Shown: positions 22,401-33,379 of the stretch, piece after piece
How positions within the stretch are numbered: the stretch's first letter is position 1
Layout of the letters: each line of letters begins with the position of its first letter
From: Bradysia coprophila
Lineage: Eukaryota > Arthropoda > Insecta > Diptera > Sciaridae
Length of the DNA stretch: 64,000 bases
Assembly (NCBI RefSeq): GCF_014529535.1
Contig: NW_023503941.1
Coordinates: 902,645 to 966,644, forward strand
Direction of reading: 5' to 3'
The notes under the pieces: generated by a model
What the model was told of the DNA's origin: nothing
Databases searched by the model: none
The model's input: only the letters and a program-made list of their open reading frames with translations
Translations under genes and position numbers: made by a program

Positions 22401-24867
22401 TAAGAGGCCAGGACTATACTGGTCTGCAATTACTTTTTATTTAGCTTGACAAATGTAGTTCTTTCGAAAAATCCTTGAAAAATCAAAAACCTGAGTCTCT
22501 TCCAACACTGTTCCTGTTTATTGAGGAATCTTGAAAATTTACGTACTTTATGCTGGAGAACTTTTAAAAGTCCCAAATCCAGAACACATTCAAAATTTAC
22601 ATTGAAAAGTCGTAAAATTCCAGAGTTCTGACTAGTGGAACCTCTGGATGAGGAAATATGGACATCATTTACAACAGAAACAAGTTCCTACATCATAACA
22701 GCAAGTTTCCTAACAAAATAAAGAAAAAATTTGGTGAAAATCTTGAAAATTATTATTTTTTCATTCCTAACATTATATGGTGGGAATGCGGAAAATAGGT
22801 TCCAGATCCGCCACCGTTAAAGATAGGAAAGACTGCCATAACTTATTTCGGTAGAGAATTTCATGGCGAACAAATCCTCGGAACATCATTTCCTTGTAAA
22901 AATCATATTTCACGAGTTATCTCACTTTGAAACTCAACTTTTTTTCTGACATTTCGGAAAAGCTCGGAAAAGTCACATAAAAATGGAATATTTGGAAAAG
23001 CAAAGCGTGTCAAAAAAAAACTTTGGACTTTCCTCTTTCATTTGAGCTATATATAGCTATGGTAGGAGTCATGGCGACTGCACAATAATTCATCAAACCT
23101 ACCTCTGCACCGAAAACTTTAAAGCGATGGCAGGGGAAGGGGAGGGGCTAAAATTTTGGGCACCATATCGCATTAGACTCTAGATGACCATATTTACCGA
23201 TAGTCCAATTTTCAGACCTTTGTCAAAAAATGCACTATGCAATCGCTAAGAACCTCCACTATGAGTAAGACATTACGATACGTACGTATGCATAGTAACG
23301 TTGTTATTGCTTGTGGAGTGGATAAAATTCGGATTAAAAGCGGATTAAAATTGTCGGATCTCATAATTCCCCATCGTAGACAGTTTAAGACGTAAATGTT
23401 TCCCACCCACAACTATTGTTCGCACAGCAACATGCTTTTTAACGCATCAATATCTAGCACCACTTTGATCGATACATGTGATTCCAAATATATTATAATA
23501 CCACAACCGATCTAATCTTGTGTCCGTCTCCCACCGATAGGATGAATGTCTGAACCATTCCGATTTGACTGAGACTGAGAAAAACGCTCTCACCAAACAC
23601 TATGCAGAATTGCGGAACGAAATGTCCGCAGACGTAAAGCAATTGTCGGAACGCAGTCAAATCAAAAGTTTGGAAACAACCAAAGTGGCTCTGGAACGAA
23701 AATTGCAGAAAATTCAAGAGGATAATCGTGCCATGGAGAAACGCTTGGCTGACGAAAAGCATTCCGTAGATTTGTTAGTTTCCGAAGGGAAAGATATCAA
23801 GGCTGAGATACGATCCTTTGAGGGTCAGGATAATAAATGTGATAAGGGGTACACACGCACACGATACTCGGTTGTTCGGCGGCATATTTTACAGTCAATT
23901 TTGTGATTGTTCCGCAGGATTCTGGACAACATTCAAAAACTTGTCGTCAAAAATGAGGAATTGAAGCAAGCAGAAATGGTATTTAAGGATCAGTGTCGCC
24001 AAGAAATGGCTAGGATACAGCGGGAAATCAAAGAGGCCGAACAGGTGACACCGGAGGAGGATATCCGTGAATCGTTACAGGTGCTGGAAATGGAACGGGA
24101 AAAATTGCAAACGATTCGTTTACAACTGGCGAAAAAGAATCGCGCGATAGTCTCCATCCAGAGGCAGTTGGATAACATTCCCAGTCGAACGGAATTGTCA
24201 CAGTATCAACGACGATTTCTCGAATTGTATAACCAAGGTAAGATTCACACAGACAGTGTAACAGAATCGTTGGGTGAACGTGAAATGTAGATCATTCGAG
24301 CAAGATGTAGAATTTTTTAAGCTTTTATTTCCCACAAAAAATTGCCCGAGCTGAAATTGCCCGAGGTGTTGAAGATTCGTATTTGAATCTCTAAAGACTT
24401 TTTTAAAAAAAACTGTTTCAGTGAGTGCCAAACATCGCGAAACAAAGCAATTTTACACCATGTACAACACACTGGATGACACAAAGCGATATCTGACCAA
24501 AGAACTTTCGCTGCTCAATTCCATACACGAGAACTACAATGAGTGAGTGTTCAACGATCATTTTTATTTCCAATTTCCGATTCACCGAAAAACATCGTTT
24601 CCGAAACATTATAGCGGCATGGCCAATCCACAGTCGAAAGAGCAGTTTGTTGCCCAACTCGAAACCATTGTCGACGGTGTCAAGCAGACGAAAATCAAAG
24701 TGAAGAATAAGTTCGAAGATGAGAGGGCGAAACGGGATGGACTCAACAGCCAATTGATGTGTTTGATCGAACAGCAACGGAAGTATGCGACAGTCGTTAA
24801 GCAATTCACGAATGAATGCCAGCGCAATGAGCATATGACACAGCAATTGAAGGCGTTGCAAGTTTAA
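15081..24867 (+). CDS. Ccdc93: CCDC93, subunit of the CCC/Commander endosomal recycling complex
   Basis: Exons 15081-15164, 15227-15435, 15512-15641, 15707-16027, 23541-23848, 23918-24237, 24422-24542, 24615-24867 give 581 residues, close to vertebrate CCDC93 (about 630), all phases consistent. The N-terminal half carries the most conserved family segments: [38 protein letters not shown], and [13 protein letters not shown] then [20 protein letters not shown] (an NDC80/NUF2-like calponin-homology fold). From about residue 260 on it is almost all coiled coil. CCDC93 pairs with CCDC22 and COMMD proteins on endosomes to retrieve membrane cargo (established for the family). The fourth intron, 16028-23540, is 7.5 kb and filled with repeats; all other introns are 61-184 bp. 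ATG 15081 is the first in frame and fits the family start. Confidence 0.92.
16165..16485. repeat. (CT)n microsatellite, ~320 bp
   Basis: Long CT run with scattered TTC, CC and ATTCTA interruptions, beginning about 140 bp after the CCDC93 exon 4 donor and on the transcribed strand a long polypyrimidine tract. Length may be underestimated by assembly. Confidence 0.97.
16745..18413. mobile_element. Family C element 1: array of ACGATANTATCGT palindromes
   Basis: Borders are GGTGAGGCGACATTTCTACA...CGGTCAATATCGTC on the left and its inverse (GACGATATTGACGGTGTGGAA, ATGTCCCGCC) on the right. Two array blocks (about 16780-17530 and 17985-18390) hold dozens of the 13-mer; the centre base is A, T, C or G. 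Spacers such as TTTTTGG, CTAAAAA and TCCTGG are 4-8 bp. A non-array core (17535-17985) contains a GC-rich foldback. Lies in CCDC93 intron 4. Confidence 0.85.
18414..21774. other. CCDC93 intron interior, mostly unrecognised
   Basis: Contains two diverged foldbacks, about 19550-19735 (ACAGGCACAAGAACAG and its inverse) and about 20515-20760 (GGTAACGCAAATCC and its inverse). No exon-like frame matching CCDC93 was seen; phases of the flanking exons already join. Confidence 0.5.
21775..23243. mobile_element. Long-armed foldback (family J), copy 1
   Basis: Arms of about 350 bp (from ATTGCATAGTGCATTTTTTG, inverted at the right end) flank about 760 bp of unique-looking sequence. Arms include AAGTTTTCGGTGCAGAGGTA and GAGCTATATATAGCT. 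A diverged relative is at 43959-45012. No frame or target duplication found. Confidence 0.75.
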
Positions 24868-25044
24868 TGTTCTAGTAAACAACACACACGATACACTCAC
24901 ACAAACCGATTTCCCAGTAGAATTAGACTGTAAAGTGAAATTGAATAGAATGCTCTTTAGAAAGTACAATTTGTCAGTCCTTTTATTGGTATTAGCTCCG
25001 TTGATGACGCCACAACCGATTGGTTCATAATAACACTGAGTCTC

Positions 25045-25145
25045 TAAGTCCTTGCAAAACTATTTTTCTACGGAAAGCCCGGGGAATAGAGTGAGTCCAT
25101 CGTTCTACCGATTGAGCTAGACAGCTAGTTTCCGTGAAAGCTGCT
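25045..25145 (-). pseudogene. tRNA-like sequence (degenerate tRNA or SINE head)
   Basis: Reverse strand reads CTGTCTAGCTCAATCGGTAG followed by AACGATGGACTC, matching the tRNA D-arm / RNA polymerase III A box (TRGCNNARNNGG: TAGCTCAATCGG). No B box (GGTTCGANTCC) and no acceptor-stem pairing follow at the right distance, so it is not a functional tRNA. Confidence 0.35.
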
Positions 25146-25536
25146 GGAAATGGTTGGTATTGAGACCGCGTGTTTTCTTTTCTCTGTATCCAAATTCGAT
25201 TTCCCGATTTTTCCTGGTATTTCCCGGTATTTCCCGGTGAAGAGGTTGTAAAATCCTCTTTAAGGTTCCTGAACACATATAACATCATTTCATCACAATT
25301 TTTCGCTAATGCTGACAAACAACGTTCTTCTTCATATTATCAGAAAGAACGGGAGCGGAGCGAGATTTTGTGAATGAAGCCTGACGGAGAAATGAAAATC
25401 TACTTATGGAAAAATACAGCGCGAGCGGAGGAAGCGAAAAATATTGACTCGTCAATGTCCCGAGGTCTAAATTCTGTTCCGTTGTAATGACACGAGTACA
25501 TAGGAAAAAGTGCATTGACCAAAGCTACACTGTCTA

Positions 25537-26600
25537 TCATGGGCGCGCGTTAGCATTTTGTTTTGGAAGTACGCACAGGGACTTGCGTCACTTTTACTCT
25601 TTTGAGTGTTTTTGACTGATATCAGTTCTTTTGGAAGAATTAGTAAATTAAAAACTTTGAAAAATTTTGAAAAATTTAAAAAATTTAAAAAATTTAAAAA
25701 ATTTAAAAAATTTAAAAAATTTAAAAAATTTAAAAAATTTGAAAAATTTGAATTTTTTTTTTGAAAATTTTGAAAATTTTTTTGAAAATTTAAAAGAAAA
25801 TTGGAATTCAAAAAATTTGAAAAATTTAAAAAATTTAAAAATTTTAATAAGTTTAAAAAATTTGAAAATTTTGAAAAATTAAAAAAAAATTAAAAATTTT
25901 TTTTAAATTTTTCAAAATTTTTTAAATTTTTCAAAATTTTTTAAATTTTTTTAAATTTTTAAACTTTTTAAATTTTTCAAATTTTTTTAAATTTTTCAAA
26001 TTTTTTAAATTCCAATTTTTTTTTAAATTTTCAAAAAAAATTTCAAAATTTTCAAAGTTTTTAATTTTTTTAAATTTTTCAAATTTTTTAAAAATCGAGT
26101 GGTTCCAAAATTTTTCAAATTTTTTAATTTACTAATTCTTCCAAAAGAACTGATATCAGTCAAAAACACTCAAAAGAGTAAAAGTGACGCAAGTCCCTGT
26201 GCATACTTCCAAAACAACTGATATCGCTGGAGGTGACGCATTCTGCGCTTGTACGCAAAAACTGTAACAGCAAAAATTTGACCAAAGAAATTCTAGAAAC
26301 AAAATTTTACCAAAAAAATTTTGCGTCACAAGTGGCAGATGTTGAGGAAAGTACTTTTAAGAAATTTTTTAAAATATGCAAGAATATGTCCTAATACGTC
26401 CAAATCATCTGCCACTTTGTGACGCAAAATTTTTTTGGTAAAATTTTGTTTCTAGAATTTCTTTGGGCAAATTTTTGCTGTTACAGTTTTTGCGTACAAG
26501 CGTACAAGCGCAGAATGCGTCACCTCCAGCGATATCAGTTGTTTTGGAAGTATGCACAGGGACTTGCGTCACTTTTACTCTGAGTGTTTTTGACTGATTT
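25537..26600. mobile_element. Family B foldback, copy 2
   Basis: Begins with the inverted right end (ATCATGGGCGCGCGTTAGCA) and contains inverted arms of AAATTT/GAAAAATTT repeats around 25900, then the GTGACGCAAGTCC palindrome. The A/T arms (25640-25890 versus 25880-26140) are inverted to each other, unlike the head-to-tail copies. It begins 670 bp past CCDC93. Confidence 0.75.
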
Positions 26601-26869
26601 CAACGTTTCCGATTTTTGAAAACCTGAAATCGCGAGCCAAACGAATCGTTTGATCAATGACAAGGATTTTTTTCGATTGTCCTACAAAAGATCACTATTC
26701 GCTTCCCGTTGTATACTCACCTGTTATCACCTAATCATTTTAATTCTTCCTGATTCCTGTTCGTTTCGTACTCATTTCGATTTCCTAGTTTTTCAATCAA
26801 TTCTCGATCTCGATTGCAAGGACCGATTCTCTGTTCTTTTTTGGTAATTTCCAGATTTTTGATCATGTT

Positions 26870-29800
26870 TTATGTAAATCATGTCCGGAGCGATAGCGGA
26901 GGACTTGACGCAGTAACCCCCAAAAAAAGAAAATTTTTTGAGACGCGTCAACTATGTATAGCCGAACATTTCAGTTTCTACCATTTGGTCTATATCACCA
27001 CAAAACGCTTCAAATACGAGCAATCACTCGACTATGTAGGTTTAAAATTACCGGAGATACATCGTTTTGAAGTTGGTCATTTTTCATAGAAAATGCACCA
27101 AATTGACTTTTTCCAAACAATCAAAATCTTTCAACTTACTCTGTATGTTTCTATCTATCTATCTATCGACGGTCGATCTCGGAAACTAGTCAGCCAATCT
27201 CCATGAAATTTTGCAGGAGCCTCAGGGTGGGCATAAAAATGAAAATGTGTCACGCCATTACCCCAGGAAAAACCAGAATTTTGTTTTATTGGCCTCGAAG
27301 TGGTTTCTGAGTGTGGTTTTCGAGGGTTGGGAACGTGTTTTCGGCTGTAGCTCAGCTGTATTGAAACCTACTGAGGCGTGAGACCCATCAAATGAAAGGT
27401 ATCAAAAAAATATTTAGAAAAATTGGTGCAGATCCGGTTGAGCTAGAGTGGTCAGAGTGACCAAATTTTGAGCTACTCGAGCGTAGGATGAAAGGACTAA
27501 TATTTGGGTCAATTAGGGCTTTAGAGTTATTTCTTGAATGGTGGCAGATAGATAATTACTTTCTTCGGCAATGTCTCAGAGTTTTACGAGTGGAACTTCG
27601 TGGCATAATAGTAACAAAAATTTTACCAAAAAAATCTGCGTCGCATCTGGCAGATAAATTTTCTCGTAGGTCTGTTCCTGAACATCTGCCACTTTGCGAC
27701 GCAGATTTTTAGCCCCGTACGAAGTACGAAGGGGCTTATAGGATTACGATGCCGTGTGTAATTGATGGAATTCGAAGCAGACGGTAAGGGCAAAGTGTTT
27801 GCCTATGTTCATAGATGACGAATCTGCAATAAAAATTTTGTCTGTCCGTCTGTCACGTCGATATCTTGAGTAAATCAAATCCGATTTCAAATTTTTTTTT
27901 TCCCTGAAAGATAGTCAAAATAGTGAGGCTAAGTTCGAAGATGGGCGATTTTGGGTCGACCCTTCCGAAGCTGGGGCCCAATAAGTGCCTAACTGTTTTT
28001 CGACGATATCTCCAGACATTTAAGCACTAAACTTGTCAGTGATACATCAAATGAAAGGTATTTACAATACCGATCGACAAAAAAAAGTTTATGAAAATTG
28101 GATGACCGACTCGTGAGTTAGACCCCTTGGTGTGAACTAGGTACAGGGCGGCAAGCCGTTTTTGCTTGTAGGTTGGCCAAATTTGAACGTATTTAGATGG
28201 ATTTTGCTTTATTAGATAGGTATTGACCGTACCAATCAGGGAAAAAAAAGTTTATGAAATTCGATTCACCGGAGCGTGAGCTAGGTCTCTTGGAGTGAGC
28301 TTATATGTGGCTACTCGGCCGTACAGTGAAGGTGGTGTTTAGACCCGTACGAAGTACTGGGGTCTTATAGGTTTACGCATACGTTTGTAACACGTCGAAT
28401 TGGACTCCCTGAGTAAGGGGAAACCTATTGTGGTTGTCTAGATATGCCAAATCCGCGAAAAAAAAAATGTCCGTCTGTCCGTCTGTCTGTCTGCACGATA
28501 ACTTGAGTAAAACGCATCCGATTTTGAAAATTCTTTTTTTTCCCGTTTGGTAATGTCAAAAGACAGGCTAAGTTCGAAGATGAGTGATTTTGGATCGACC
28601 CTTCCCGAGCTGTGGCCCAATAAGTGCTTTACGGTTTTTCGAAGATATCTCCGGACATTTAAACGTTAAACTTGTAAGCGATACGTCAAATAAAAGGTAT
28701 TTACAATACCGATCGACAAAAAAAAAGTTTATGGAAATCGGATGACCGACTCGTGAGTTAGACCCCTTGGTGTGGAACAGGCACAGGGCGGCAAGCAGTT
28801 TTTGCTTGTAGGTCGGCCACATTTGAACATATTTCGTCTGTTTTAGCTTTATTAGATAGGTATTGACCGTACCAATCAGGGAAAAAAATTTTTATGAAAT
28901 TATGTTCTCCGGAGCGTGAGCTTGGTCTCTTGAAGTGAGCTCTTATCTGGCTACTCGGCCGTACAGTGAACGTGGAGTATTTTGTCAATATCTCGAGTAA
29001 ATTTTGACCGAATTTCATGAATTTTTTTTTGTTTGAAAGGTATTAACGAATCTAAAGCGTCAGTGTTATTTCCGGTCTCCTAACAAAATGGCTGCCGGCG
29101 GCCATATTGGATTTTAGTAAAATTGAAATATCTTGGGAAAAATGATACTTAGAGAGTTTCTGTTAACATGGAAATAATGTGTTAAGTGTGAGGGGTTTCA
29201 GGGATTCCATATATGGACATCTATATATACCTATATACAGCTATATTGAGCTATATACTGGCATATAGAGCTATATAATAGCATATTCATCTGTGAAATG
29301 TTTATTTATAGGAAAATATAGGTAAATATAGCGGTATATAGCTGTTTAAATAGGAATTTATGAAATTTGTCTTCGTACGGGGCTGTCTATATTGCCTCCG
29401 GCAATTTAGTTGTATATGATAACAAGGCAAAGAGTGGATAATGTAAGTGATTTTAAAGGGAGAATAGTTTTTCAGCAGAGAAGAAAATGAAGTAAGAGAA
29501 ATGAAGAGTTTCACATTAAAGGCTTTTGATACGAATAGGTGTTTCATACGGGTCGGCGTTAGCTATGTTTTTTGTTAATATCTCGAGTAAACTTTGACCG
29601 AATTTCTTTAATTTTTTTTTGTTTGAAAGGTACTAACGAATGTAAAGCAGCCGTACTACTTTCCACCTCCTAACAAAATGGCCGTCGGCCGCCATTTTGG
29701 ATTTTTGTAAAATCAATATAAATCGGTGAAAATGATACTTACTTAATTTTAGGTCAATTCGAAATTTGTGTTACATTTGAAAGGAACGTCGAACGGGACT

Positions 29801-30125
29801 TCGTAATTGCGCTATGCGCAATTTTTAAGACGTACACATTTCATAAGAATTTTACTTTACCGACGTTCACGGGCGCAGTAGGCTTACGGTAAGAGTAGGG
29901 CGACGGACGAACTAGGGTCACGTACGCAATAGATGTACGGGTTTGTACGGGGCTCAGTCGCAGCAAACGCTCCGACTGTTCTGATGGCTCGTTTAGGTAA
30001 AATTTTTGTTGTTTTAAGTCAAATATTTTTTTGGTAAAAATTATTTGGCAGATGATGAGGAAAACTATAAGCCAGCTCGTTTGAACTAATTGGGTGTAAA
30101 ATTTAATTTTTGCGTAACAAAGCCA
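26870..30125. mobile_element. Family I foldback interrupted by a family A element
   Basis: 26870-27706 and 29997-30125 match, inverted, parts of the family I copy at 36650-38560 (for example TCCGGAGCGATAGCGGAGGA, GATGAAAGGACTAATATT, CCACTTTGCGACGCAGA). The 2.3 kb between is family A. (CTAT)n lies near 27150. Confidence 0.7.
27707..29996 (+). mobile_element. Family A repeat, copy 2
   Basis: Begins TTTAGCCCCGTACGAAGTAC, ends CTCCGACTGTTCTGATGGCT then CGTTTAG. A second, partial left end (GACCCGTACGAAGTACTGGG) lies at about 28341, so this is two copies in tandem or one inserted in another. Includes AATTGCGCTATGCGCAATT (a perfect hairpin present in all copies) near 29806. No protein frame. Confidence 0.7.
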
Positions 30126-30414
30126 TATTTTGAAACAGAGCAAGGAAACGCAACTGAAAATAAGGAGTCTAACTCGTCTAACTACACCTGCAGATAACGA
30201 AACATTTGTCATCGCCGCCATCGCCTTTGCTTTCACCATATTCAATCGCTACTAACTTCAATATCATTCCGTACACTGACTGTTCGATCAGTTTCATCTA
30301 GTTTTAGCGTTCCATCGTCGATCGAAATTGTCGTGTTTTCTGCAAGTCAGAAAGCAACGAAGCAAATTTTGAACGGAAAATCAGAAAGTCTCCGTCAAAA
30401 CGAAAAACCGGACA

Positions 30415-31559
30415 ATGTCTTTCATGTGTAATTCGTGTTTCACTTATATGGAAAGAGGCCAAATGCCCGGTAAGAAGGAATAATTTAATTTAATTCGAAA
30501 ATGTGTTGCGTTTTGGTCGACGCAAGCATTTTGCTTGTTGCTCATTGAAACGATTACAAACATTAAGACAATTTCTTTGGCTAGGTGGACCGTGCATTTT
30601 AACCTCTTGCTTCCACATTCTCTGTAACGCCTGTTCACGCCGCATTCGCAACAATGAATGCACCACTTGCGCCAAACAATGTAAGATTGTAACGATCGGA
30701 AAAGATATGCCACTGGGTTTGTTCTTCGCAAATTGTCTAATTGAACAAAATTATTAATTTGAACAAAACAAAAAAAAAATCTCCGGCCCAAAAAGCACTG
30801 AAGGCGTACTTTGAACCACCGTTGTCGAAAATCGAGAAAATCCAGCAACAATTTAAGTTTCTGAAACAACAACAGGAGATCGCATTCAAGGTAAAATCTG
30901 CAATCGAATTCAATCAGAAGAAGAAAGAGCTTCGCATCAAGAAGATTTTGGATATGGAAAAGCAGGTGAAGGCCGAAGAGCAACGTCTTGAGAGAGTCGT
31001 CAAACAGAAGATGGAAGCGTATCGTCGCATGAAAGAAAATTATCAGAAACTGTAAGTAGAAACTGGCAATTGATGTGGCAAGCAAAATGGTTGACAGTGA
31101 GTCTGTTTGTTTTTAGTAAAACCGACGAAATGCGTCTACGACAGGCTTTGAAAAAAATTGGACGTCCAGTGGATAAAGAGTGAGTTCCTTTGAATTGATA
31201 AATTTTCGATTATTGAACGTTCCCTGTCACCCCAACACTTTTCCTGTTTCTTTTGGCTACTTTGAGCCTTTGTGTGGCTTGTGTCTTTTATATGATTCAC
31301 TTCCACAATCCCACGAAATCCAATGAAAGTGTCTATTGTCCGCCCGGAGGACATTAAAATTTGATTTTCGTACTTAAACGCACTCATTTTCATATTATTT
31401 TGACATAAAATGTGAGTGCGTTTAAGACGAATTCACCGATCGACCATACCTGTTCAAGACTTTCATTGACTAAATCTCCTACTTATGGGAGAATGACGCA
31501 ACAGTCTTCGACCGAAATCTTTGCATGTCAATACCTCAACATTTAACAATTTGTTCTAA
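30415..31559 (+). CDS. RNF212/Zip3-like RING protein (Vilya/Narya/Nenya type)
   Basis: Exons 30415-30469, 30585-30734, 30796-31051, 31117-31179 are phase-consistent, plus a possible last exon 31505-31559; this gives 192 residues. Alternatively the frame stops at the TGA at 31181 directly after DKE. The N-terminus is a C3HC4 RING of the meiotic type: MCNSC, LTSCFHILCNAC, CTTCAKQC. It is followed by the family's MPL-x-x-FF segment, a Y/F-F-E-x-P linker and a charged coiled coil with FKFLKQQQEIAFK. In flies and vertebrates such proteins act as SUMO/ubiquitin ligases that mark crossover sites on the synaptonemal complex. Assignment rests on motif order and length; orthology to one of the three fly paralogues cannot be decided. 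The 31180-31504 intron holds a MITE, which makes the 3' end doubtful. Confidence 0.72.
31330..31425. mobile_element. Small palindromic MITE (family H)
   Basis: CGCCCGGAGGACATTAAAAT and TTAAACGCACTCATTTTCAT match, inverted, the sequence at about 54255-54352 in a DNAI7 intron. ACGATCGACC(ATACCTG) borders both. Confidence 0.6.
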
Positions 31560-31799
31560 CTACGAGATTAAATGATGAGATAACCGCTTTCGAATTGCTG
31601 TTTTGATTATCATGTGTCACTTGGGACCACTCACTATCTAACTTCACTCACATTAAAACTATGCAAAAGTTGGGAACTTGACTTGAATACTCTTATCCTA
31701 ACGTTAACTACGTAAAATTCATTACCAAACTCGGGATAAAAAGTTGAAAAGTCGAGTTTTTGTGTGATCGTTGACCTCGGCTTTGCCTCAGAACTTCAC

Positions 31800-32850
31800 A
31801 CTTCAGAGTATACGCACCGCTTGGTGCTAGTTGATCCACGAGAGTTATGACTAGAAATATAGTGAATGTTCGGAGAGTCCTGCTTCTCTGCAGCTTCGAT
31901 GTTCCACGGAACTGAGTATGGGGTGTTGTAGCTGGCCTCACCCACTATGGTTGCATATATAAATGAACCCAGTACTTTTGGGCTGCAAGCCTACATAAGT
32001 ATTGGAAAAAAAGTTGGTGCCAAAATGCAGATTTTTTCCTTCTTTCTGCTGGAACAGCATCTGGAACGGTACTATGGCAGTCATTTTTTATTGTCTACTA
32101 TTCTTTCACCTTATCAATAGAAAAACGCTTCGCTATGTCGCGAATATATCAGTAATATCAAGAGAAAAATTATTAAATTTTTCTCCGAGGATTTTAGTCA
32201 AATAAAGTGTTAGCCTATAGCAAATGACCTCAGGACTCCGGAACAGTAATTAGTTTTTCAATTGGACCAATAGCTACGTGATAGGAGTTTGGAAAACCGT
32301 TTGCTCCCACTTGATCGTATCGTTTTTCCAAACTCCTGTCACGTAGCAAATATTGGCCCAATTGAAAAACTAATTACTGTTCCGGACTCCTGAGGTCATT
32401 TGCTATACGCTTACACTTTATTTGACTAAAATCCTCCGAGAAAAATTTAATAATTTTTCACACAAATTACTAACACTGGATATGTTGTAACGACCTATAT
32501 TCGAGTCAAAGCGAAGCGTATACGGTAAAGGAATAGTAGACGATAAAAAATTACTCTCGTAGAACCGTTCCAGACGCTGTTCTGGCAGTTGGGCCCTCAG
32601 AAAGAAGGTAAAAATTTGCCTTTTTTTCACCCACTTTTTTTCTAAGACTTCTGTAAGCTTGCAGCACAAAAGTACTGGGTTCATTTATATGTTGGACGAT
32701 AGTAGGTGAGGCCAGCTACAACACCCCATGCTCAGTTCCGCGGAACATCGAGACTGCAGAGAAGGCGGACTCTCCGAACATTCACTATATTTCTAGTCAT
32801 AACTCTCGTGGATCAACTAGCACCAAGCGGTGCGTATACTCTACCTGTAG
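31800..32850. mobile_element. Near-perfect ~1-kb foldback (family L)
   Basis: Arms of about 500 bp pair around a centre near 32305; outer ends CAGAGTATACGCACCGCTTG / CAAGCGGTGCGTATACTC. Both arms contain TATAAATGAACCCAGTAC-type and TGACTAAAATCCTC segments. Mirror-image 46-codon frames on the two arms are a by-product of the symmetry. A diverged relative is near 61030-61570. Confidence 0.8.
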
Positions 32851-32975
32851 GTCTTTCCAAGGCCGACAATCGTACAACATTACAACAATTTAAAATATTT
32901 TTTTTCTTGAGTTATTGGCGAAAAACTGTTTTCGGTACCCTCTGACATGTCTTCACTTTTGAACGCTTTTCACAG

Positions 32976-33112
32976 AAAACAATATTTTTAAAGAAGAAGT
33001 GAAAGACGCGTGTTTCCTAGAATTGAAAGACGAATCCAACGAGCTATCACTCATTAAAATCGGAGATCGCTTGTTTCCCAATCACCTGAAGATTTGGCGA
33101 TATCACTCTTAA
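32976..33112 (+). CDS. Possible orphan terminal exon, unrecognised
   Basis: After a good acceptor (CGCTTTTCACAG) an open frame of 44 codons ends in TAA: it reads ...NNIFKEEVKDACFLELKDE... and ends RLFPNHLKIWRYHS. Composition is protein-like and unlike the surrounding repeats. It requires a phase 1 donor upstream; the RING gene's exon 4 donor is phase 2, so it does not join directly. It may be the last exon of an unrecognised gene or a decayed one. Confidence 0.25.
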
Positions 33113-33242
33113 ATATTTATTCGTTATCATTCCATTGTTATAATGTGCGGAATACTAAAATAGTGAAATAGTGAAAACGATCAATTCAGGCCGAAAGTCT
33201 TTATTACACTATTCGCACTATTAACCGCACATAAAGACTAAT

Positions 33243-33378
33243 CGTACATACGAGCAAATTTGCGTTGGTGTGATGGACAATTATGCTGGGTCTTCCATTG
33301 TAATCCAATGTTCACCACACGCTAACTACGGAAGACGCAGCATAATTGTGGATCAAATCGACGTAAAATTGCTCGTGT
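33243..33378. mobile_element. Short foldback MITE
   Basis: CGAGCAAATTTGCGTTGGTG / ACGTAAAATTGCTCG and GGACAATTATGCTGGGTCTT with its inverse form a stem around 33310. Confidence 0.55.
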
Positions 33379-33379
33379 G

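Noticed and set aside
25045..25145. Functional tRNA gene
   Set aside because: Only the D-arm/A box is convincing; no B box, anticodon stem or acceptor stem closes properly.
25467..25882. Open frames rich in KNL / NFL repeats
   Set aside because: Translation of the AAATTT tandem run of family B.
31708..32945. Near-identical 46-codon frames on opposite strands (MRPATTPH...)
   Set aside because: They lie on the two arms of one foldback, so their similarity follows from the inverted repeat, not from selection.
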